A stretch of 64,000 nt of DNA, taken from Chlorogloeopsis fritschii. Its GTDB lineage: Bacteria > Cyanobacteriota > Cyanobacteriia > Cyanobacteriales > Nostocaceae. The stretch lies in NCBI RefSeq assembly GCF_043099315.1, contig NZ_CP170746.1. One strand, written 5' to 3'. Under the pieces are notes generated by a model. That model did no database searches. It was given only the letters and a program-made list of their open reading frames with translations, and was not told the DNA's origin. Shown one piece after another: positions 25,499-34,635 of this stretch; position 1 is the first letter of the stretch, and each line of letters opens with the position of its first letter. The position numbers and the translations under genes are program-made.

Positions 25499-25627
25499 AG
25501 ACTAGGGACTAGGGACTAGGAAGAAGCTCCAGGGGCAAGAACGTCAAGCACGATTCTCCGTGTCCCCGTGTCTGTGCGTCTCCTTGTCCCTTTGTCCTCT
25601 TTCTTCGTGTCCCCAATCCCCAATCCC
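25499..25627. repeat. Simple heptamer-like repeats between adaptor and pump
   Basis: GGGACTA heptamers (25501-25517) and then C/T-rich GTGTCCCCGTGTC, CCTTGTCCC and CCCCAATCC units fill the spacer to the pump start. As in the tre operon, the array ends directly at the next start codon and no Shine-Dalgarno is visible. Confidence 0.75.
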
Positions 25628-25629
25628 CT

Positions 25630-28600
25630 ATGTTTGTTGACTTCTTTATTAAGCGACCTGTTTTTACCAGTGTCTGCGCCATCATTATTTTGCTAGTGGG
25701 GGCAATTAGCATCCCTACCCTACCGACAGAACAGTATCCAGAAATTAGTCCAACTCAAGTAGAGGTTACTGCTAACTACGTTGGTGCAAGCTCTGAAATC
25801 GTAGAAAACACCGTTACCACTGTCTTAGAACGACAGATTAACGGTGTTGAAGGCATGAAGTACATAACTTCTAGCAGCAGTAATAATGGTACTAGTACAA
25901 TTACAGTTACTTTTGATGCTGCACGAGATCCAGATATTGCCGCCGTTGATGTGCAAAATCGCGTCTCGCTGGCTGAACCGCAATTGCCAGATCCAGTCAG
26001 GCAAACTGGAGTCACTGTCAGAAAGCAGTCCACTAATATTTTGTTGGCGATCGGATTGTATAGCAGTCAGGGAGAGTATGACAACGTATTTTTAAGTAAT
26101 TATGCTGACCTCTACATCGCAGATGCCCTCAAAAGAATCAATGGTGTAAGTGAGGCGCGGATTTTTGGAGAACGTCGCTATGCGATGCGTTTGTGGCTCG
26201 ATCCAAATCGACTTGCCAGTCGCAATCTCACCGCTCAAGATGTCATAGATGCTTTGGAAGAACAAAATATACAGGTAGGTGCGGGACAAATCGGTCAGCA
26301 GCCAGCGCCATCTGACCAAATGTATCAAATCGACTTACGTGCTATTAGCAGACTTACCGATGTCTCAGAATTTGAAGATATAGTGCTCAAAACAGGCGAC
26401 AACGGGACACTGGTTAAGCTCAAGGATGTAGGAAGAGCCGAATTAGGAGCCGAAAATTATAGTTCGTTCCTGCGATTTAGAGGTAATGAGGGTGTAGGTC
26501 TTGGTATATTTACCATCCCAGGAAGTAATGTGCTAGACGTAGCCAGAGCAGTCAAAGCCGAAATGGAACGACTTTCTCAAAAGTTTCCACCGGGAATGGA
26601 GTATCAAGTTGCCTTTGATACCACTAGCTTTGTAGAAGCCTCGCTCTCGGAAGTAGTCTCTACTTTGTTACTGGCGATCGCTTTGGTAATCCTGGTAATT
26701 TTTCTCTTCTTGCAGGATTGGCGCACAACCCTAATTCCTGTTGTTACTATTCCCCTGGCACTAATTGGTACATTTGCCTTTGTCAAAGCCTTTAATTTTT
26801 CCATCAACACCTTGACATTATTTGGTCTCACCTTGGCAACAGGGATGGTAGTTGATGATGCCATTGTCGTAGTTGAAGATATTTCGCGCTTGATTCAACA
26901 AGAGGGAATGTCGCCGCGTCAGGCAGCATCAGTGGCAATGCAGGAATTATTCGGAGCAGTAATTGCTACTTCTTTGGTGTTGATGGCTGTATTTGTCCCC
27001 GTTGCCTTCTTTCCAGGAGCTACCGGACAAATATACAAACAATTTGCTTTAACAATTGCTTTTTCGATCACCATTTCTACCTTTCTTGCTATTACCCTCA
27101 CACCTTCTCTGTCTGCCTTGCTACTACGGCGCAGTCCCCCACAGCGCGGCATCTTGGGTTGGATATTTGGCAAGTTTAACTCGTTCCAAGACTCGATGCG
27201 CCACAAATATGAGTGGTTCCTCAACCGTTTGGTAAGGGTGAAAGCAATTGTCATTGCACTGTTTGTCTTCTCCTTAATATTGACTGGTTGGCTTTATACC
27301 CGCGTGCCTACATCATTCCTTCCAGATGAAGACCAAGGTTATTTTATTACCATTATTCAAGGGCCAGAGGGCGTTTCGCTGAACTACACCAGCAAAGTGA
27401 TGCAGCAGGTAGAAGCAGAAATTCTCAAATTGCCAGAAGTCACAGGCACTTTTGCTGTGGGTGGATTTAGTTTTAGTGGTAGCACAGCTAATAATGGTGT
27501 AATTTTTACAACCCTAAAGCCTTGGGATCAACGCCGCAATCAGCCAGTACAGGCAATTATCGGCAATTTGCGAGGTAAATTATCAGGAATTACTGAAGCA
27601 AGAGTTTTGCCAGTCAATCCACCCACAATTCGAGGTTTAGGTAGTTTTAGTGGTTTTCAATATCAGCTACAAGATCGAGCTGGTAATAGCGACTTAGAAA
27701 CCATGCTGCAAGTCATGGGGCAGTTACTTCAGCAAGGCAATCAAACACCAGGATTGCAAGCTGTATTTAGCACCTTTGCTGCCAATACTCCCCAAATGTT
27801 GATTGAAGTCGATCGCAATCGCGCTAAGGCTCTCAATGTTGATGTAGATGAAATATTTAATACTCTACAGAGTTACTTAGGTTCGCGGTATGTAAATGAC
27901 TTTAATTATGAACGGCGCACTTACCGGGTATACGTTCAAGCAGATGCTCAGTTTCGCTCCAACCCAGAGGATATCAATAAATTGTATGTTCGCTCTGCTG
28001 ACGATCAAATGATTCCTCTGGGCAATCTTGTCAAACTCACTCCTACTACCGGAGCGCAAACAATTAATCACTACAACTTGTTCCGCTCAATTGAAATTAA
28101 CGGCTCACCAGCTCCCGGTTACAGTTCGGGGCAAGCAATTCAAGCCATGGAACAAGTATCGCAAAAGGTTTTACCAACAACTTTTGGTTATGAATGGACG
28201 GGGATAGCAGCAGAAGAAAAAGAATCAGGGGGACTCGCACCTTTAATTTTTGGCTTGGGACTTGTTTTTGTTTTCTTAGTATTAGCTGCCCAGTATGAGA
28301 ATTATGTTGATCCGTTGATTATTATGCTTTCGGTTCCTTTAGCTATCTTGGGGGCACTGTCAGCACAGTCGTTGCGGGGACTTAATAACGATATCTTTTG
28401 CCAGGTTGGATTGGTGATGTTGATTGGTTTGGCAAGTAAAAATGCCATTTTGATTGTGGAATTTGCCAACCAACTACACGAGCAAGGGCTTTCGATTACC
28501 AAAGCTGCAGTACAAGCATCTCAAGAGCGCTTGCGTCCGATTCTGATGACTGCCATTTCTACCTTGTTGGGGATTTTCCCCTTAGTCATTGCCACAGGTG

Positions 28601-28803
28601 CAGGGGCTGGTAGCCGTCAATCTCTGGGTACAGCAGTGTTTGGTGGAATGCTTGTTGCTACCTTCTTAAGTTTGTTTGTGGTGCCAATTTTATATATTGT
28701 AATTGGAACAATACGCGATCGCTTGTTTTCGCGTCGTCGTCCACCTCAACCACCACAACATCTAGAAGATGATGGTCGAGTTTCTACTGAAATATATCGA
28801 TAA
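25630..28803 (+). CDS. RND efflux pump, HAE1/AcrB family
   Basis: A 1057-residue inner-membrane transporter with the standard two-fold repeat: FFIKRPVFTSVCAIIILLVGAI-type first helix, a large periplasmic loop (about 40-335), six helices, a second loop (about 560-870) and the last six helices. The proton-relay pair Asp409-Asp410 in GMVVDDAIVVVED matches AcrB Asp407/408. IKRPVF and PTEQYPEI are conserved pump motifs. It should export hydrophobic compounds such as drugs or metabolites using the proton gradient. It works with the upstream adaptor. A good terminator follows 11 bases after the stop. Confidence 0.95.
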   Translation: MFVDFFIKRPVFTSVCAIIILLVGAISIPTLPTEQYPEISPTQVEVTANYVGASSEIVENTVTTVLERQINGVEGMKYITSSSSNNGTSTITVTFDAARDPDIAAVDVQNRVSLAEPQLPDPVRQTGVTVRKQSTNILLAIGLYSSQGEYDNVFLSNYADLYIADALKRINGVSEARIFGERRYAMRLWLDPNRLASRNLTAQDVIDALEEQNIQVGAGQIGQQPAPSDQMYQIDLRAISRLTDVSEFEDIVLKTGDNGTLVKLKDVGRAELGAENYSSFLRFRGNEGVGLGIFTIPGSNVLDVARAVKAEMERLSQKFPPGMEYQVAFDTTSFVEASLSEVVSTLLLAIALVILVIFLFLQDWRTTLIPVVTIPLALIGTFAFVKAFNFSINTLTLFGLTLATGMVVDDAIVVVEDISRLIQQEGMSPRQAASVAMQELFGAVIATSLVLMAVFVPVAFFPGATGQIYKQFALTIAFSITISTFLAITLTPSLSALLLRRSPPQRGILGWIFGKFNSFQDSMRHKYEWFLNRLVRVKAIVIALFVFSLILTGWLYTRVPTSFLPDEDQGYFITIIQGPEGVSLNYTSKVMQQVEAEILKLPEVTGTFAVGGFSFSGSTANNGVIFTTLKPWDQRRNQPVQAIIGNLRGKLSGITEARVLPVNPPTIRGLGSFSGFQYQLQDRAGNSDLETMLQVMGQLLQQGNQTPGLQAVFSTFAANTPQMLIEVDRNRAKALNVDVDEIFNTLQSYLGSRYVNDFNYERRTYRVYVQADAQFRSNPEDINKLYVRSADDQMIPLGNLVKLTPTTGAQTINHYNLFRSIEINGSPAPGYSSGQAIQAMEQVSQKVLPTTFGYEWTGIAAEEKESGGLAPLIFGLGLVFVFLVLAAQYENYVDPLIIMLSVPLAILGALSAQSLRGLNNDIFCQVGLVMLIGLASKNAILIVEFANQLHEQGLSITKAAVQASQERLRPILMTAISTLLGIFPLVIATGAGAGSRQSLGTAVFGGMLVATFLSLFVVPILYIVIGTIRDRLFSRRRPPQPPQHLEDDGRVSTEIYR

Positions 28804-28813
28804 ATTTCCTAAC

Positions 28814-28846
28814 AACCCGGTTTTTCACTGAAATCGGGTTTTTTTA
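28814..28846 (+). terminator. Rho-independent terminator after the RND operon
   Basis: AACCCGGTTT (28814-28823) pairs with AAATCGGGTT (28831-28840), one G-U pair, 7-base loop, followed by a T run to 28846. Confidence 0.88.
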
Positions 28847-28877
28847 TATCCAAAAGAGTTGAAAAAAGCAACACACA

Positions 28878-30263
28878 ATGTTAGCAAATTCTATAACCTG
28901 GGTGACTTCTTTTACCTCTAGCCAAATTATTCCTCTGTTGGCAACTGCCACAGAATCAGACAGTACTGCCATCATGGCAGGAGTGCTAATCAGTTTGATA
29001 GTAATTTATCTTGCCAGTATTATTGGTGCTGAGATTTGTGCCCGCTTAAATATGCCACCAGTTTTAGGACAGCTACTAGGTGGGCTTGTGGTGGGAATTT
29101 CTGCTTTTCATTTATTAGTATTTCCTGAAGGTGGAGGCGATAGTAGTAATTCCCTCATTATTAATTTCTTAATAGCCACTACAGGTTTAAGTTTGGATGG
29201 AGCAGTAACTACATTTCAAATCAATAGCGAAGTTATTTCGGTATTGGCAGAAATAGGTGTAGTCATTCTGCTATTTGAAATTGGTTTAGAATCAGATTTA
29301 AAAGAACTGCTGAAAGTAGGGCCTTACTCAGCAATAGTTGCATTAGTAGGAGTAGCCGCCCCCTTTTTTGGCGGTACTTTTGGATTAATTTACTTGTTTG
29401 GTGTGCCTACTATTCCGGCAATTTTCGCTGGCGCTGCTCTTACCGCAACCAGTATTGGGATTACCGCTAAAGTTTTAGCAGAACTGCAATATCTCAATCG
29501 TAAAGAAGGCCAAATTATTATTGGTGCCGCTGTTTTAGATGATGTTCTTGGTATTATTATTCTTGCTGTAGTTGCAAGTCTCGCAAAAACTGGAGAAGTA
29601 GAACTGACGAATGTACTATATTTAATTGTCAGTGCAGTAGCATTTTTAGTCGGAGCAGTTTTACTCGGTCGTCTTTTCAATCCTTACTTTGTCAAAATTG
29701 TCGATGAATTGAGAACTCGCGGGCAGCTATTAATTCCGGCTTTAATTTTTGCTTTTGTTTTGTCCTATATTGCTACAGCCATTCATTTAGAAGCAATTCT
29801 AGGAGCATTTACTGCTGGCTTGGTTTTAGCAGAAACTCAAAAATGTCGGGCGCTCAAAAACCAAGTTGTTCCTATTGCAGATATATTAGTACCAATTTTC
29901 TTCGTGGTTGTAAGTGCCAAAACTAATATAGGCGTCTTAAATCCATTTGTACCCGAAAATCGTGAAGGTCTAATTATCGCTGCATTCTTAATTTTGGTAG
30001 CAATTGTAGGCAAAGTGATCAGCGGTTTTACGGTATTTGACCGAGAGGAAACTAATCGGTTAGCAATTGGTGTTGGCATGATTCCACGGGGAGAAGTAGG
30101 ACTGGTATTTGCAGGTATCGGCTCAACAACTGGAGTTTTGTCGGGTTCTTTAGATGCTGCAATTATTGTGATGGTAATTTTGACAACTTTTTTAGCACCA
30201 CCCTTACTATCATTTGTGTTTCAAAAGCCTGCACAGGTTTCTGTGGAAACTAAAAAAGGATAA
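28878..30263 (+). CDS. Cation/proton antiporter, CPA2 family, NhaS3-like
   Basis: A 461-residue membrane protein with 12-13 hydrophobic helices. RLNMPPVLGQLLGGLVVG near 56, LLFEIGLESDLKEL near 131, AALTATSIGITAKVL near 186 and the ion-site AVLDDVLG (Asp221-Asp222) match CPA2 antiporters such as Synechocystis NhaS3, a thylakoid Na+(K+)/H+ exchanger. An N-terminal extension of about 30 residues precedes the first core helix. It should exchange Na+ or K+ for protons. It lies just behind the efflux operon terminator, so it has its own promoter in a 31-base gap or depends on readthrough. Confidence 0.9.
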   Translation: MLANSITWVTSFTSSQIIPLLATATESDSTAIMAGVLISLIVIYLASIIGAEICARLNMPPVLGQLLGGLVVGISAFHLLVFPEGGGDSSNSLIINFLIATTGLSLDGAVTTFQINSEVISVLAEIGVVILLFEIGLESDLKELLKVGPYSAIVALVGVAAPFFGGTFGLIYLFGVPTIPAIFAGAALTATSIGITAKVLAELQYLNRKEGQIIIGAAVLDDVLGIIILAVVASLAKTGEVELTNVLYLIVSAVAFLVGAVLLGRLFNPYFVKIVDELRTRGQLLIPALIFAFVLSYIATAIHLEAILGAFTAGLVLAETQKCRALKNQVVPIADILVPIFFVVVSAKTNIGVLNPFVPENREGLIIAAFLILVAIVGKVISGFTVFDREETNRLAIGVGMIPRGEVGLVFAGIGSTTGVLSGSLDAAIIVMVILTTFLAPPLLSFVFQKPAQVSVETKKG

Positions 30264-30540
30264 TTAAGAAAGCGTAGGATAAAAGGTAGAAGAGAAAAAA
30301 GCTTTTTAACTAGTCTTTTTGAAATCGATAAAATTACCTGTGATGTGAATAAAAATGGCAAGTAAAAATCATGTTTTAGAAATCGACCACCGATGGACAC
30401 AGATAAACACAGATAAATCATCCGTGTGCATCTGTGTTTATCTGCGGAAAGTTTGTAGACGCTTTGCGGCTTCCCGTAGGGTGCGCCGGTTTCCGGCGTT
30501 AGCGTAGCTCCTCGCGGAGCGAGGCTCAAAGCTTTCCAAG
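30264..30540. repeat. Inverted and palindromic repeats after the antiporter
   Basis: CAGATAAACACAGAT (30400-30414) and ATCTGTGTTTATCTG (30430-30444) are perfect 15-bp inverted copies with a 15-base spacer. From 30453 to 30540 a GC-rich patchwork follows: TAGACGCTTTGCGGC, CGCCGGTTTCCGGCG (a near-perfect hairpin) and CTCCTCGCGGAGCGAGG. Similar GC-rich patches recur at 32800-32960. These are dispersed repeats typical of the group; no gene is present. Confidence 0.75.
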
Positions 30541-30709
30541 ACAGTGGTCGTTATTACCTAAAACTTGGAATTTTTTGCAAAAATACTCCTTAAAGTTGAT
30601 TTACTCTGTTTTGAACAACGAAGATTATTACAACTAAATCTGCACAGAAACTTACCAAAAGGGGCGATCGCCTAAGTCAATCAAAGATTGCAGTAGAGGT
30701 ACACTAGCA

Positions 30710-31105
30710 ATGAAAATCGGTTTAGCATACACAAGATTACTGGTAAAAGACTGGAAAGCTAGCTTTTTATTCTACAAAGATGTAATGGAATTTGACGTTG
30801 CTGTAGAAGATGAAGAAGACGGATATGCCGAGTTTAAAGCCGGAGATATGAGGCTAAGTATATTTCGGCGGCAAGAAATGGCGCAACTAATTCACAATGC
30901 TGACAAACCACCCCATGCCGAATGTCAAGATACTGTAGCATTAATTTTTACAGTCCATGATGTGGAAGAAGAGTATCAGCAATTAAGACATAAAGGTGTG
31001 AAATTTATCGCACCACCCATGAATAATCCCTACTTCGGAATCAAAACGGCTTATCTTCGAGATCCAGACGGAACTTTGATCGGTCTATACCAGCTTTTAG
31101 TATGA
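30710..31105 (+). CDS. VOC superfamily protein (glyoxalase/bleomycin-resistance fold)
   Basis: A 131-residue protein with two beta-alpha-beta-beta-beta halves of the VOC fold: YTRLLVKDWKASFLFYKDVMEF at the start and a second half ending in AYLRDPDGTLIGLYQLL. The closing RDPDGTLIGLYQ carries the usual metal-ligand Asp/Glu position poorly, so it may be a ligand-binding rather than lyase member. VOC proteins handle methylglyoxal, catechols or electrophiles. It stands six bases before the receiver/flavoprotein fusion gene, so the two are co-transcribed and probably linked in function, for instance in detoxification or sensing of a reactive compound. Confidence 0.85.
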   Translation: MKIGLAYTRLLVKDWKASFLFYKDVMEFDVAVEDEEDGYAEFKAGDMRLSIFRRQEMAQLIHNADKPPHAECQDTVALIFTVHDVEEEYQQLRHKGVKFIAPPMNNPYFGIKTAYLRDPDGTLIGLYQLLV

Positions 31106-31111
31106 GGGAAT

Positions 31112-32776
31112 ATGAATAAACCAGCGATCGTAACGGTTGACGATGATCCAGAAGTTTTACAAGCAGTAGTACGAGATCTGCGGCAGGAATATGGAGAAAA
31201 CTATCGTATATTGCGTGCTGATTCTGGTGCTAGCGCTTTGGAAGCACTAGAACAACTCAAACTCCGAAACCAGTCAGTAGCACTATTTTTGGTAGATCAA
31301 CGAATGCCGCAAATGTCTGGTGTTGAGTTTCTCGAACAAGCCATGTCAATATTTCCAGACGCAAAGCGTGCCTTACTCACTGCCTATGCAGACACCGATG
31401 CCGCGATTCGCGCCATCAATACCACAAAAATCGATTACTATTTAATGAAACCGTGGAACCCGCCAGAAGAACGGTTATATCCAGTTTTGAACGATTTGCT
31501 TGATGACTGGCAAGCAACATTCCGCCCACCCTTTGAAGGTATTCGTGTAATTGGTAACCGTTGGTCGCCTCATTCCCATCAAGTTAAAGACTTCCTTGCA
31601 CGAAATCAAGTGCCTTATGAGTGGATGGATATTGAATTATCGAAGGAAGCCGAACAGCTAGTCGAATACGCTGATTGCAATAAAATACACTTTCCTTTAG
31701 TTATTTTCCCTGATGGTTCTAAATTAACACAGCCAACCAATACAGAGATTGCCGAGAAAATAGGATTGCGAACTCAGGCGCAACAGCCATTTTATGACTT
31801 AATTATTGTCGGCGGCGGCCCTGCCGGACTTGCAGCCGCAGTGTATGGTGCATCCGAAGGGTTGCGCACGGTGATGATTGAACGAGAAGCCCCAGGCGGA
31901 CAAGCCGGAACAAGTTCACGTATTGAAAATTACCTTGGTTTTCCCGTAGGCTTAAGCGGAGGCGATTTGGCGCGTCGTGCCGTTACCCAAGCAAGACGTT
32001 TTGGTGTGGAAATTCTTACACCGCAGGAAGCGAAAGGCATTCGCGTCGCAGAACCGTACCGATTTTTGCAGTTGTCAGATGGCAGTGAAATTAGCTGTCA
32101 TGCGATGATTTTGGCGCTAGGTGTGGCGTGGCGGCGATTGGATGTACCTGGAGTGAACCGCTTGACTGGTGCGGGTGTTTACTATGGTGCAGCGCAGTCG
32201 GAAGCGATGAGTTGTAAAGACGAAGAAGTTTATATAGTCGGTGGGGCAAATTCCGCCGGACAAGCAGCGATGTATTTTTCTAAATATGCTCGCCATGTAA
32301 CAATGTTGGTACGAGGCAACTCCTTGGGTATAAGTATGTCTCAGTACTTGATTGACCAAATCGCCGATACACCAAATATTACTGTAAAAACGCAAACTAG
32401 CGTCATTGAAGCCAAAGGTGAAACATCTCTAGAAGCAATTACTCTCAAGAATAACCTCACTGGTGAAACACAAACAGTTCCTGCCACTTCACTATTTATC
32501 TTTATTGGGGCAGCACCCCGTACTGAATGGTTAGATGGCGTGATAGAACGAAGCGATCGCGGTTTTATTTTAACCGGGCCAGATTTGCTGCGCGACAAAC
32601 AGCACATTAAAGGATGGAATTTGGAACGCGATCCCTATTTGCTAGAAACAAATATTCCCGGTATTTTTGCAGTGGGTGATGTGCGTCATGGTTCAGTAAA
32701 GCGCGTTGCTTCGGGAGTAGGTGAAGGTTCAATCTGCGTTCAGTTCGTGCATCAATATCTAAGCAAAGTCTTGTAA
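31112..32776 (+). CDS. Response regulator fused to glutaredoxin-like and thioredoxin-reductase-like domains
   Basis: A 554-residue three-part protein. Residues 1-135 are a CheY-type receiver (acidic DDD at 10-12, phospho-acceptor Asp62 in FLVDQRMP, Lys113). Residues 143-220 resemble glutaredoxin, but the CPYC position reads SPHS (152-155). Residues 228-554 are a thioredoxin-reductase-like FAD/NAD(P)H unit: GGGPAG (234-239), PGGQAG, GGANSAG (377-383), and VGDVR (521-525). The CxxC usual in thioredoxin reductase reads GAAQ (359-362). So both dithiol sites are missing, and it probably passes electrons to another acceptor or uses the flavin as a redox sensor. The kinase genes immediately downstream are plausible phospho-donors. 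Start ATG 31112 follows the VOC gene after six bases. Confidence 0.88.
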   Translation: MNKPAIVTVDDDPEVLQAVVRDLRQEYGENYRILRADSGASALEALEQLKLRNQSVALFLVDQRMPQMSGVEFLEQAMSIFPDAKRALLTAYADTDAAIRAINTTKIDYYLMKPWNPPEERLYPVLNDLLDDWQATFRPPFEGIRVIGNRWSPHSHQVKDFLARNQVPYEWMDIELSKEAEQLVEYADCNKIHFPLVIFPDGSKLTQPTNTEIAEKIGLRTQAQQPFYDLIIVGGGPAGLAAAVYGASEGLRTVMIEREAPGGQAGTSSRIENYLGFPVGLSGGDLARRAVTQARRFGVEILTPQEAKGIRVAEPYRFLQLSDGSEISCHAMILALGVAWRRLDVPGVNRLTGAGVYYGAAQSEAMSCKDEEVYIVGGANSAGQAAMYFSKYARHVTMLVRGNSLGISMSQYLIDQIADTPNITVKTQTSVIEAKGETSLEAITLKNNLTGETQTVPATSLFIFIGAAPRTEWLDGVIERSDRGFILTGPDLLRDKQHIKGWNLERDPYLLETNIPGIFAVGDVRHGSVKRVASGVGEGSICVQFVHQYLSKVL

Positions 32777-33030
32777 CTTCTGCCTACCAACGGATACGCC
32801 ACTACCTACCCTACCCTGCGGGAACCCCTTTCGGGGAACAGGAACAGCAAAGACTGCGGGAAGGGCTACTCTGCGAGAAGCCGCTTTGCGTCTACGCCCA
32901 ACGCTGAACGGAAGCCGTACCTACGGAAGCTGCTCCGCATCTACCGCGTCTACGTGTCTACTGCCCCCTGCCTTCTGCCTTCTAATTATTCCAGCCAACC
33001 CAAAATTAAACAAAATCAATCAGGAGTTGT
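32777..33030. repeat. GC-rich dispersed repeat patch before the first sensor kinase
   Basis: 32808-32960 contains CCCTGCGGGAACCCCTTTCG, GAAGCCGCTTTGCGTCTACG and TACCGCGTCTACGTGTCTAC, overlapping stem-loops resembling the patch at 30453-30540. An open frame through it reaches the kinase but is not protein-like, so the kinase is called from ATG 33032, preceded by AGGAG (33022-33026). Confidence 0.65.
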
Positions 33031-33031
33031 C

Positions 33032-34450
33032 ATGCTGCACGATCCCAACCAGATGACGCTGTTTCCTAAATTGCCAGATGACGCTTTAGAAGAGATGAAG
33101 CATTATGGCAGTCAGATCCAACTCAATGCAGGGGATGTACTGTTTAATGAAGGTGACTCTAACTACAGTTTTCACGCAGTTTTAGACGGCGAAATCGAGA
33201 TTACCAAACAAGTCGGCGGCGAGACGAGACTGCTTGCTATTCATCGTCGTGGTGAATTTGTGGGTGAATTATCCATGCTGACTGGTTCGGCTTATATTGT
33301 CAATGCCCGCGCGATCGCATCCACTCAAGTATTGCGAATTGATATCGATACCTTTAAGCAAATTCTCACCGATTGTTCACCCTTAGCAGATGTCATTCTG
33401 ACTGCGATGGCAGGTAGAAGCAAAGATTTAGAAGCACAACTGCGACAACAAGAGAAGATGGCAGCCTTGGGTAAACTCTCAGCAGGTTTGGCACACGAAT
33501 TAAACAATCCAGGAGCAGCAGCGCGACGGGCAGCATCATTATTACGCGAGAATTTCCAAAACTTGCAATCTCTAACTCTAGGGCTAAGTTGCCTTACCAA
33601 AGAACAACTTAATTTACTGGTGGAAATTCAAAATCAAGCAACAGAATACATTGCTAATGCACCCAAACTAGATCCTCTTACCCAAAGTGATAAAGAAGAC
33701 GAAGTAACGGATTGGCTAGAAGAACGTGATGTAGCTAATGCTTGGAAACTTGCCCCCACATTTGTTTCTGCCGGATTAGATTCTGCCAAGCTCGATATTA
33801 TTAGCGATCGCATCCCCTCCGACTCACTGGGCAACGTGTTGAATTGGTTAGAAACTGCACTGTCAGCAACAGGACTCATCAACGATATCGAACAGAGTAC
33901 AACACGCATTTCTGAGTTGGTGAAAGCAATTAAAGGCTACACCTACATGGATCAAGCTCCCCTGCAAGAAATAGATGTGCATGAGGGAATCGAAAACACT
34001 TTGCTGATTTTTAGTTGTCGGATCAAGAAGGGAATCATTATTCACCGCAACTACGATCGCACTCTGCCACGCATCTGCGCCTATGCTAGCGAACTCAATC
34101 AAGTGTGGACAAATTTGATTGACAATGCCATTGATGCAATGGATGGCAAAGGCGATTTAACTATTAGCACTTGTAAAGACAATAACTGTCTTGTAGTAGA
34201 AATAGCTGACACAGGAATCGGCATTCCAGAAGCGATACAATCTCGTATTTTTGAGCCATTTTTTACTACTAAAGGTGTAGGTAAAGGCACTGGTTTAGGT
34301 TTAGAAATTACTTACCGAATAGTCGTCAACAGACACAAAGGTGATATTCATGTTGAATCTAAACCTGGAGATACGCGCTTTCGCGTGCGTTTGCCCATCA
34401 TCAAACCTGTTGACAACTCGTGTAAAGAAAGCAAAGGGCAATCACAATGA
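33032..34450 (+). CDS. Histidine kinase with N-terminal cNMP-type sensor domain (first of a tandem pair)
   Basis: A 472-residue soluble kinase. Residues 5-125 form a CAP-like cyclic-nucleotide-binding fold (DVLFNEGDSNYSFHAVLDGEI; GEFVGELSML). The Arg of the canonical phosphate-binding cassette is absent after GEL, so cAMP binding is doubtful. Residues 138-172 hold the HisKA box GLAHELNNP with phospho-acceptor His155. A family-specific middle region (about 175-320) includes DPLTQSDKEDEVTDWLEE. The HATPase domain ends the protein (NLIDNAIDA, ADTGIGIP, TTKGVGKGTGLGL). No membrane helix. It overlaps nothing upstream but lies about 255 bases after the receiver/flavoprotein gene, its likely partner. 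Confidence 0.9.
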   Translation: MLHDPNQMTLFPKLPDDALEEMKHYGSQIQLNAGDVLFNEGDSNYSFHAVLDGEIEITKQVGGETRLLAIHRRGEFVGELSMLTGSAYIVNARAIASTQVLRIDIDTFKQILTDCSPLADVILTAMAGRSKDLEAQLRQQEKMAALGKLSAGLAHELNNPGAAARRAASLLRENFQNLQSLTLGLSCLTKEQLNLLVEIQNQATEYIANAPKLDPLTQSDKEDEVTDWLEERDVANAWKLAPTFVSAGLDSAKLDIISDRIPSDSLGNVLNWLETALSATGLINDIEQSTTRISELVKAIKGYTYMDQAPLQEIDVHEGIENTLLIFSCRIKKGIIIHRNYDRTLPRICAYASELNQVWTNLIDNAIDAMDGKGDLTISTCKDNNCLVVEIADTGIGIPEAIQSRIFEPFFTTKGVGKGTGLGLEITYRIVVNRHKGDIHVESKPGDTRFRVRLPIIKPVDNSCKESKGQSQ

Positions 34451-34527
34451 AACAAGTTTCACCGCCAGGCATAAAAAAGAGACGCGGGGACACGAGGAAT
34501 CGTTCTTTCTCCGCGCCTTTGCGTGAC

Positions 34528-34568
34528 GCCAGTTGCTACAACGCGGGGAACCCGCGCAACGCACTGGC
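34528..34568. repeat. Dispersed palindromic element between the two kinases
   Basis: GCCAGTTGCTACAACGCGGG and CCCGCGCAACGCACTGGC are imperfect inverted arms that meet at a GAA-like centre. The ends match those of the element at 14735-14806 (TTGCTACAACG and CGCAACGCA). It lies in the gap between the two kinase genes, within a frame that remains open from 34447, which would otherwise suggest a longer second kinase. Confidence 0.7.
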
Positions 34569-34635
34569 TCCTCTGCGTGAGATAAAATTCATCCCCTTAA
34601 ACAGACATGATATTACTTCCAAAATTGGTTTGATT

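Noticed and set aside
24175..30263. Efflux pump and antiporter as one ion/drug operon
   Set aside because: A strong terminator at 28814-28846 separates the pump from the antiporter.
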